The notes under the pieces: generated by a model | Seen by the model: the letters and a program-made list of their open reading frames with translations, nothing else | Database searches by the model: none | What the model was told of the DNA's origin: nothing | Shown: in pieces, positions 45,163 through 53,307 of the stretch | Numbering within the stretch: the first letter of the stretch is position 1 | How the letters are laid out: each line of letters begins with the position of its first letter | Translations under genes and position numbers: made by a program | Assembly: GCF_026914185.1 (NCBI RefSeq) | Contig: NC_070564.1 | Coordinates: 806,001-870,000, forward strand | Source: Puccinia triticina | Lineage: Eukaryota; Basidiomycota; Pucciniomycetes; Pucciniales; Pucciniaceae | Reading direction: 5' to 3' | DNA: 64,000 bases

Positions 45163-45352
45163 CCGGGAGGCAATTCCTCCCGGACGACTCCTTCATACAC
45201 CAGTCGCCCGGGAGGGATCCCTCCCGGACGACTAGGATCCCTCCCGGACGACTACTTCATATATCAGTCGCCCGGGAGGGATACCTCCTGGACAACTGCT
45301 TCATGCACCGGTTGTCCAAGAGGAATCCCTCCTGGACAAGGGCCCTACATAC
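45163..45352. repeat. Palindromic array, right part (CCGGGAGG...CCTCCCGG)
   Basis: Continuation of the array at 33130-33301 after the Gypsy-B insertion. Units such as CAGTCGCCCGGGAGGGAT followed by the complement. Confidence 0.8.
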
Positions 45353-45384
45353 ATTGAAAGTCGCCGGAATCGAGTGGAATTAGA

Positions 45385-46240
45385 CCCATTCAATGACTGG
45401 TGTGTTCAGGTCATCAAATGGGTCTAATACCACTCGATGTCCGACACACACCGGTCAATGAGTGGGTCTGATCCCACTCGATGACCGGCACACACCGGTC
45501 ATCGAGTGGGTCTTATCCCACTTGATGACCAGCACACACCAATCATCGAGTGGGTCTGATCCCACTCAATGACCGGCACACACCGGTCATTGAGTGGGTC
45601 TTATCCCACTCGATGACCAGCAAACACCGCTCATTGAGTGGGTCTGATCCCACTCGATGACCGGCACACGCCAGTCATTGGGAGGGTCTTATCCCCCTCG
45701 ATGACCGGCAAACGCGAGTCATCGAGCGGGTACACATACCCGCTCGATGAACGGCACATGCCAGTCATCGAGCGGCACATACTCGCTTGATGACTGGCAC
45801 AAGCAAGTCATTGAGAGGGCCTTATCCCTCTCAATGACCGGCAAACATGTGTGCCGGTCATTGAGTGTACCATCTCGAAGAACGGTCGGTGTGTGCCGGT
45901 CATCGAGTGGGATCAGACCCACTCGATGACCGGTGTTTGCTGGTCATCGAGTGGGATAAGACCCACTCGATGACCGGTGTGTGCCGGTCATCCAGCGGGT
46001 ATGTGTACTTGCTCGATGACTGGCGTGTGCCGGTCATCGAGCGGGTATGTGTATCCGCTCAATGACTGGCATATGCCGGCCATCAAGCGGGTATGTTTAC
46101 CCGCTTGGTGACCGGACTGTGCCGGTCATCGAGCGGATACACATACCCGCTCAATGACTGGCGTGTGCCGGTCATTGAGTGAGTATGTGTACCCGCTTGA
46201 TGACCGGACTGTGCCGGTCATCGAGCAGGGTGTGTACCCT
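45385..46240. repeat. Palindromic minisatellite, about 52-bp unit (CGATGACCGG...CCGGTCATCG)
   Basis: About 16 units. Each has arms TCGATGACCGG and CCGGTCATCGAG around CACACA, with GTGGGTCTTATCCCAC or GCGGGTATGTGTACCCGC as a second small palindrome. The orientation of the spacer flips near 45850-45900. Shares the ATGACCGG arms with the array at 13345-13870. Confidence 0.85.
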
Positions 46241-46347
46241 TTCATCATGTTGACTGAGAGGGATCCCTCCCAGTCTACATAAAATCTGTGGGCTTGTTGA
46301 CCAGGAAGGTTTAATAAAGCTGAGCATTCAGCTCAGAGTAGGTTGTG

Positions 46348-46348
<1 letters not shown>

Positions 46349-46388
<40 letters not shown>

Positions 46389-46393
46389 TATAC
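46349..46393. repeat. (TA)n microsatellite
   Basis: About 45 bases of TA repeats with two TAC interruptions at the right. Confidence 0.9.
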
Positions 46394-46582
46394 ATAGCTC
46401 AGACTCAGCTTGGTGTGCCTCAGTATTGTGCACTGCACCAGAGTTCAGTTGAGCAATGTGCAGGAATTCCAGGGTTTACCACCCTGGGATTCATTGGTAT
46501 GAGCCTTGTATAAATGGGCATTTGACTCGAGTATGCTGCATGTCAACTGGCAGCAGTTTCTCGAGTTTTTTTCATAGTGTGC

Positions 46583-47964
46583 CCTTCTTTGCTACAGTAA
46601 TAGCAAATGGGAGACCTAGATTCATATAAGGCTTTTCCGGATGGTCCACTGCCAGCATATTTGGCTGGGATGAAGTCATCCCAGTTTAACTGGGATGCAC
46701 TCAACCAATTTAAAATGGGTTGATCTTGACCAATGAAATATAAATCCAAGGGGGGTACCTTGGATTTATATTTCATCAGTTGAGATCAACCAAGTTTAAA
46801 TTGATTGATTTCATCCCAGTTTAACTGGGATAACCTCAACCCACCCAATTATGCTGGCAGTGGTCCCGCATCGCGATTGAATTCTCTGCCAGCAGTTGTT
46901 GGAATTTTCTCCAGTTCCAGGGATAGAGATAGGATACCCTTGGCAATATCTTCAACCTTTTCTTCCAGAGCACCAGCAGGGTTCTCTGAAATCATCTTCT
47001 GACGGAGGATTTTGCCTTGCTCAGATCCTTTCTTTGCATCTAGTGATTTTTGCATTACACGATTAGCTTCAGTAAAGGTGCCTCCGTATCCAAATGTGTC
47101 CTGGGACCCAGCCTTCATTTCCATTTCACTGAAGTTGATGAGATCCTTAAGCTCTGGTGGTTTGCAGTAACCGTCCTTCCTGTATGTGATCTTGTTTCCC
47201 TTGATTAATTCTCGCTTGATGTTTGTTTGTGATTCTGTGGAGAAGGCTGCCAGAAACAAATAGACTACATCTTTTTGTGAGGTAATATGTTCATTTGTCA
47301 CAAGGTATTTCACAATCATCATGAATTTTGAAACAAATTCCCTGTATTCGTGTGAGTCTTTTAATCCTCCTTCCTTGGCAAGTTCTTCAGACAGGGTGCG
47401 GAGGTCATGTATGGTATACTTAATTTGGACGTAAAAGTCTCCCCAAACTTCCTTCAGCTGTTCCCAATCACGCTCAACGTAGCCGTCCAGGTTTTCCAGT
47501 TCTTCTTTGAGTTCCTCGCCCACCACAAACTTGTCAATTTGCATCACCATGTCCCAGTCGCTGGCACCACATGCTTCTGCTGTCCTCTTGTAACGTGATA
47601 AGAAAGTTTTTAACTTTTCTCCTTCAAATTTGAGGGTGTCATTCTCAATCTTGACGACTTTTGTCTTCTTTTCATGTGTAATGTTGGGTTGACTTATTTC
47701 CGGTGTTTTGAGTTCAGTTTGTGTCTGGGGTTTTATGCGATATCTTGTGGGTGTTATTGTCTTGAATAATCTTTCTGCCATGTCTGCAGCCAAGGTTGAA
47801 GGTGCTCTGGATCCTGACGCAAAAGCTGTTCCTCTTGCCTTTCCAGGTACTGATGTACTTCTATGTTTGTTAGTCTGCATAAAATGTGGCTGCTATATTG
47901 TCATACTAGTGTTTCCTTGGTCTGCCATACTTCCATCCAAATCTCCTGGTATAGTATAAGACAT
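46583..47964 (-). pseudogene. Gypsy-A gag, N-terminal segment
   Basis: Original start likely at the ATG 47964. An in-frame TAG at 47893-47895 follows after 23 codons, and the frame is then open to the foldback MITE at 46862. The capsid region has FEGEKLKTFLSRYKRTAEAC and LENLDGYVERDWEQLKEVWG. After the MITE (46647-46862) the frame continues with CYYCSKEGH, the first three ligands of the zinc knuckle, cut there by TIR-2. Confidence 0.82.
46647..46862. mobile_element. Foldback MITE with CACTG ends, 216 bp, in Gypsy-A gag
   Basis: Nearly self-complementary along its length; ends CACTGCCAGCAT...TGCTGGCAGTG. The 3-bp duplication GTC is at 46644-46646 and 46863-46865. Taking it out leaves the gag frame open. 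Probably a small derivative of a CACTA-type element. Confidence 0.85.
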
Positions 47965-48426
47965 TTTTCTTTAAAATAAGAGGTTCCTGTAAAAAATATA
48001 TATAAAAAAAATATTTGGTTTATAATAGAAGTTGATGTAGACTGCTAGACAATATCAAAGATCCTAATGATCAAAAAATATAATAAACTGATAGTCTCTG
48101 GTCCTCTTTAACCAGGGCAGATCTGATTTATCCTTAAATAATATAAAATCTAGCTTATTCCCCAGTACTCACTGCAAAGGAATAGCTAGCCTGAAACAAA
48201 TGGTTTGTCTAGAGAGTACTACAAAAGCTTTTAGTATATCCAAATTTATCTAATTTTATATGTTTTTAGAGTTACTCTTTTTTGTAATTCAATGATCTTT
48301 CAAAAAATACAAGGTTTTTTGTAATGGAAGTCTGGTTTTCAAAGTAACAATAATATCACAACTGATAATACCAATTTATGCTTGAAGAAAATATTCAACT
48401 AACTATGCCACTGTTGGGACACCAGT
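47965..48426 (-). other. Gypsy-A 5' leader
   Basis: AT-rich untranslated stretch between the 5' LTR and gag; holds the primer-binding site at 48407-48424. No gene. Confidence 0.65.
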
Positions 48427-49245
48427 TGTGAGACTCCAAAAACGGTTTGCACCTCTTATGGCTGAATTTAGAGAAGTATGTGTGGGGAAACCCCTGCTTC
48501 TCTGAAAGACAAAGACTGACAACACCCCCAGCTAGGCTGGAAGCAAGAAGACAGTGGTCTAGTGTAGTTGAATACTTTTCTCACAAGTGGCTCACAATGG
48601 ACTGTGTATTGCAAGATATAAAGCTAGTATTTTATTATGTGGCGGAGAGTGTGAGGGTGACAATTTATTTGAATCTTGTGGGAGGAATGATCTCCTTCAT
48701 TGGATGCCGGGGAAAAGGAAGAGAGAGCCCCTCCTTATATAGAAAAATGTGAGGCATTTATGCTGGTGGTCTATGTACATGAGGGGTTTTGGCTGGTGTG
48801 CCTTTACAAATGCTGTGCAAATACAGCTATGTACAGTGTGGCAGTGTATACATGAGCAAATTTAGCTGGTGATCTAGTTACAAGTGTGGCTTACACAGCC
48901 CTCTGGTTGCTATGGAGTCTTCTCAAGTGACCTGCACAGCTTCCTGTACTGCTGTGTAGTCTGCTTAAATGACTTGCACAGCCCCATGGTTACTATGCCG
49001 CTTTATTAATGTGGCTTGTGGTTGCTACACAGTCACATCTGAGGCTGGCTGGTTGCTACGTAGCCGCATATATACACACATATATATGTAAAAGGGTAGT
49101 ATGTAAGCTATATACATGCAGTTTTTTAAAACTGTGTATGTGAGCTGAAGGGAGTGTGTGTATCACTAGATGGTGTAATGTAACACTACATATGTAAACT
49201 AGAAATTTTTGAATTTTTCCATCCAGAACTAGAGCGTCTACCACA
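48427..49245 (-). repeat. Gypsy-A 5' LTR (819 bp)
   Basis: Starts TGTGAGACTCC, ends GTCTACCACA; shows the empty site (CAG) of the TIR-4 insertion found in the other LTR. Confidence 0.93.
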
Positions 49246-49249
49246 CCGG

Positions 49250-50346
49250 GCTTGCGTCAAGAATGTGCCAATGCACTTCCATTGTGCAAGGCCTGCGCAA
49301 ATGATATGCCAATGCACTGGCACTGTGCAGGCCTTACGCAAAAGAAATACCAATGTCAGACGTTGACACAAGGCCAGCATCAGAAGATATGCCGACTGCG
49401 GCTCTGAAGGCCTCCCGTGTAGAGACATCAGGTCAGCCACCAAAGTTCTTTGGTGGCGTTGGGGAGGTTGCGCTGGTGCAGTTCTTTGTGTTGTTGCTGT
49501 GTCAACTGCAAACCCTGGTGTACACCACGGGTGCAGTTGGATGGTGGGCGGACGTCCGGCCTGACGTCGGCCACCTCCTCTCCGCCCCTGCAGTTAAACT
49601 TTGCACGGCGGACATTGGGAAGGTTGGGCTGCCCCTGACGGCGGCTAGGCCACAAATCCTACCCGGATGTTGGGCTTCAAGCTGGGATTACCCAGACGTT
49701 GGCCGTGGGGCCCAGGGTCATGATGAGATCCAAGCAGCAAAAATCATCCAAAGGGAGGGTTGATCCGGCAACTGCACCATACACTCTGGAGATTGATTTC
49801 TCACTGGTGCAATTGCTTCCAACCACTGCAATAACAACAATATTCATATCAGCATACATCTTAGTCACCAACATATACCGCATTCTCTACTTATCATGAA
49901 GAGCAAATGGTGTGAAGTCCGACTTTTTTTTTTTTCTTTTTCTTTCTCTTCTATCTAAGATCTGCGAGCACGCTTGGCAGATCGTACTGGTGGTCTCAGG
50001 AATCTCACTTTTTCAAGTGAGTTTCTGACCTGACTTGTTGGTAAGGTCGGCTCATTTCCGGGGGCAGCCGACCTGTTGACAACCTCGAGGGCCGGCTGAC
50101 CATGCTGACCCGCTGGGCAGATGGGTTGGCCGGACCTATCAGACAAGCCGACCATGCTGCCTCGCGAGTCGGCACGGTCGGACGAGGTCGGCCTGCCCTC
50201 CCTGTCGGGAGGAACAGCCGACGGGTGGTCGGGCAGGGTCGGGCCGACCCGAAGGGCTGCTCGACGTCCTGCCAGGACGGCCCAATCCAAATCTGACGGG
50301 AGGGTCCGCCCGCCGCGCGACGCACTTTACAAGTGGAGCCGTGGTG
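49250..50346. other. Unassigned GC-rich DNA
   Basis: Begins with repeats of AATGCACTGGCA-like text matching the left flank of Gypsy-A (17590-17712), then mixed sequence and a GTCGGC/GCCGAC-rich part (50000-50330). Open frames here lack coding character. Confidence 0.4.
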
Positions 50347-50348
50347 TA

Positions 50349-50704
50349 CAGCAATGCCAGGAAAGCTTGCGGCCAGCTTTTGGACCGCTGATTTCAGCCT
50401 CAAAGCCTGTATGTATGGCTCCTGTACGTCAGGAATGCCATTAGAAGAAAAAACCTAGTTTCTTTGTTTTCCACTTTGGGGCCTTGAGGGCCCCACCATT
50501 GGATTCCTGGAGTGATTTTACTTTGTTCCGGCCCTTCGCTGCCCCTGCCCCCCTCGCTCCTCGCCCGGCCCGGCACCCATGTCAAGCAAAACCAGCTGCC
50601 CGAACGGGGTTTGTCTGCCTGTACAGTGAAGCTGTACAGGCCTGTGGCTGAAATGCAGAAATCATTTCAGCCACAAAATTTGGCAAGCTTTTCTGGCATT
50701 GCTG
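50349..50704. mobile_element. Tc1-like MITE, 356 bp, abutting the full-length element
   Basis: Ends CAGCAATGCCAGGAAAGCTT and, inverted, CAGCAATGCCAGAAAAGCTT, flanked by TA (50347-50348 and 50705-50706). The ends match those of the 5.6-kb element that starts at 50707, so the MITE is probably mobilised by its transposase. The interior is not derived from the big element's genes and holds small palindromes such as CCTGTACAGTGAAGCTGTAC. Confidence 0.85.
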
Positions 50705-50706
50705 TA

Positions 50707-51090
50707 CAGCAATGTCAGAAAAGCTTGCGGGTTCGCGAGGCTGAAAATCCGACACACACACATTTTCATTTCAGCCCCCTGCCCTGTATGCCCTTCCAAA
50801 TCTTCGATTTCTTCCCAATCCTTCCCTCTCTCCCTCCCCCCTCCCCAACCACCATGCCCCCCGGACCTCCTCCCCCCTCCACGAAACCTAACCGAAACCT
50901 AACCTCCCCCCAACCGGTACCACCGCCTGTCCCGCCGGCCGCCCGGCGAACCAAATCCCCACCCGCCGACCACCCAGCAATAACCGACGACCGCGCCAGC
51001 AATATTGCCTACGCCCCCAGCGATACCCCATACCAGGTTTGTTCCCCATCCCCATCCATTTTTCCCTGTCGCCAAAAAGCTGCTAACTAA
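50707..51090 (+). repeat. Left TIR of the Tc1-like element, includes exon 1 of the transposase
   Basis: Pairs with 55928-56323. Includes the leader, the ATG at 50854, the whole 183-base first exon and the first donor site. Confidence 0.88.
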
Positions 51091-52403
51091 CCCCGACAAC
51101 TGCAGACCAACAACATTCTTTTTGAATACCCATTCAAGCGGATTAAGGCCAGTGAGTCACCTCCCCCGCACCCCTCACTGCCCCCAGCGCTGACATCACC
51201 TCCCCAGTCATGGTTTATGTCAGATACGCCCGAGACGTCAAATTCATTGTGGTCCGAATGGCCTCGCGGGGCTTGTCACTCGACCAGATCAACAAGACGT
51301 TATTTCAGAAGGTCTCACCCGACTCGCTCCGACGGTGGAACGATTTGTATCGCCAGACGCGTGATGTGGTCCGAGATCCCGCTCTCTACGAGGATCGGGG
51401 CCGTCCTTTGGCCTTCACCCGTGAGGAGGCCGAATTTGTGCTGGACGCCCTCGCCGCGGAGCCCACTTTGTATCTTGACGAGATCCAGAGGCATATTGAA
51501 GCTATGACCGGCACTCGCCACCCCATCAGCACGATTCACCAGGAATTAACCAGGCGCCTTCTTCTGACGAAGAAGGTAGCAAGGACTGTACACCCTGATC
51601 CGTCTGAGGGGCATCGCGCGGCCTATACCGACCACATTGGGATGTACCCCCCGGAATACCTGGTATTTGTTGGTCAGTGCTGTGGGGCTGCTTGTTGTTT
51701 CACCAGACCGGTGAATAGCTGATGCCGTTTGCCCTGTTTTGCTATGTTATCAGATGAGTGCGGGGTCTCCCTTGGGACACACTCTCGGGACCGTGCATGG
51801 GCGCTTCGTGGCCGGCGCACTTCTAGGCTCTCCAGGCCCCTCCGAGCTCCTAGAATCTCAGTGCTGCCTGCTGTCTCGTTGGATGGGTTGCTCGCAACCA
51901 TTGCTCAAGAAGGAACGATGCGCCGCATTGATATGGAGTACTTCATTGAGGAGGTATTGGTAAGCGGCCTGTAACTCTTATGTTGCCCGCCCCCGCACTG
52001 ACACGGCTGGCGCCCGCAGGTTCCGGAAATGAACCCATTCCCCGGTCGAAACAGTATTCTCGTGATGGATAATGCACGCATCCACCACGGCGGTCGAATC
52101 GCAGAGATATGCGAAGCGGCCAACATCCTCTTGATTTACTTGCCACCATATTCCCCCGATTTCAATCCGATTGAAAAAGTTTTCTCCGTCCTCAAGTCTC
52201 AGATCAAACGGCATCAGATATTGACCGGTACTATTGCGGACGCCGAGATCATCAAGGACTTCTTGCCGACAATTGTGACCCCAGCGTTGATGAGAGGACT
52301 ATTCTTGGGCAGCGGGTATTCGGCGGGGGCCCAAGGGGAAGCGATCATCAATGCACCTGAGGAAGACAATGGGGCCCCGGGGGCTGTCCCCAACGCAATT
52401 TGA
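50854..52403 (+). CDS. Tc1/mariner-type DD34E transposase (DDE_3)
   Basis: A 427-residue transposase in five exons: 50854-51036, 51106-51151, 51208-51672, 51754-51959 and 52020-52403, all in phase. Exon 1 is a Pro-rich 61-residue leader. Then come a helix-turn-helix region (IVVRMASRGLSLDQINKTLF) and a second paired-like helical region (GRPLAFTREEAEFVLDAL). The catalytic triad is D in FVDECG (made by joining exons 3 and 4), D in VMDNARIHHGG and E in DFNPIEKVFS. Exactly 34 residues lie between the last two, the Tc1 spacing. The YLPPYSPDFNPIE block is typical. No stop or frameshift. It cuts and pastes DNA at TA in the nucleus. Confidence 0.92.
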
Positions 52404-52547
52404 TGAGCCCGAGGTTCTGTGGGCGCTTGGGGCCCTCATTTTTTCCTTCTTTTGTTTCATAGGCTTTTGCCTCTTAATCCTATCTCACAAGTGCTTTGGC
52501 AATGAACGTGCAATGTGAGATTAAAAATGATTGTGATTTGTATTTTT
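52404..52547. other. 3' region of the transposase gene
   Basis: Short T-rich untranslated stretch before the palindromic array; nothing else seen. Confidence 0.5.
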
Positions 52548-53035
52548 CCGCTAAGTCCTCACGGGGCCGCCGCGAGAATAGAGGACTTAGCGAGGTGAGA
52601 ATCCACCTTTTTTGTGTTTTTGGCTAAGTCCTCACACGGGCGCCGCGAGAATAGAGGACTTAGCGAGGTGAGCGTACACCTTCTTGGGGTTTTTCCCTAA
52701 GTCCTCAGGGGCGCCGAGAGAATGCAGGACTTAGCGAGGTGAGCGTACACCTTCTTGGGGTTTTTCGCTAAGTCCTCATGGGGGCGCCGCGAAAATTGAG
52801 GACTTAGCGATGTGAGCGTGCACCTTCTTGGGGGTTTTTGCTAAGTCCTCATGGGGGCGCCGCGAGCATAGAGGACTTAGCAATGTGAGCGCGAAAAACC
52901 CAAGAAGGTGCACGCTCACATTGCTAAGTCCTCACGGGGCGCCGCGAGAATGGAGGACTTAGCGATGTGAGCGTGCACCTTCTTGGGGTTTTTCGCTAAG
53001 TCCTCACGGGGCGCTGCAAGAATGGAGGACTTGTC
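52548..53035. repeat. Palindromic array, about 75-bp unit, inside the Tc1-like element
   Basis: Six to seven units with arms CGCTAAGTCCTC and GAGGACTTAGCG around a GGGGCGCCGCGAGAAT loop, separated by TGAGCGTGCACCTTCTTGGG. One unit boundary near 52890 is inverted. Each unit could form a hairpin. It lies exactly between the two convergent 3' ends. Confidence 0.88.
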
Positions 53036-53307
53036 AGCAAGAAAAAGAAGGTGGAAGCTCACAGGGACTCATTTTGGGGAGCTCACAGAGAGCCTTTTTT
53101 GGGCAGCTCACGCAAATCATGAAGAACTGACTATTGCATTGCTATGCGGGGGGGAGGGGGTGCTTGCTCCGCATGTGACAGGAGCATGGGGAAGACATTT
53201 GGATATGACAGATAATGGGAAAACGAAAAGAAAGACACGCCACTGGCTGTGCCACTTACCACCGGGTTCAGGACCCGGATTTACTTAGGCGGTCCTGGGG
53301 TTGGTCC
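53036..53307. other. 3' region of the second Tc1-element gene
   Basis: No feature other than the end of the array; contains the 3' untranslated part of the minus-strand gene. Confidence 0.45.

Larger units (their letters stand above)
32784..46579. mobile_element. Non-autonomous CACTG-ended TIR element ('TIR-2') inside Gypsy-A gag, itself holding Gypsy-B
   Basis: TIRs of about 42 bp: CACTGTGAAAAAAACTCGAG at left, and its counterpart CACTATGAAAAAAACTCGAG read inward from the right end. The duplication is TGC (32781-32783 and 46580-46582). Without Gypsy-B it is about 1.9 kb and consists mainly of palindromic minisatellites (33130-33301, 45163-45352, 45385-46240). No transposase. It splits the zinc-knuckle codons of Gypsy-A gag. 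Confidence 0.85.
17713..49245 (-). mobile_element. Ty3/Gypsy LTR retrotransposon 'Gypsy-A', interrupted by at least five later insertions
   Basis: LTRs TGTGAGACTCC...CTACCACA lie at 17713-19809 and 48427-49245, flanked by the 4-bp duplication CCGG (17709-17712 and 49246-49249). It is transcribed leftward. Next to the 5' LTR an 18-base candidate primer site lies at 48407-48424. A purine tract (AAGTTGGGGGAGGA on the minus strand) abuts the 3' LTR at 19810-19823. Gag, protease, RT, RNase H and integrase are all present but interrupted. Removing the insertions leaves about 11 kb. Three in-frame stops and an integrase deletion show it is dead. Confidence 0.9.

Noticed and set aside
45385..46240. 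Regularly spaced palindromic repeats resembling a CRISPR array
   Set aside because: Spacers are themselves repeats, units are fully palindromic, and the DNA is eukaryotic and inside a transposon.
49353..49763. 136-codon plus-strand frame in the GC-rich flank
   Set aside because: No recognisable domain and a comparable open frame on the opposite strand; GC-rich composition explains it.
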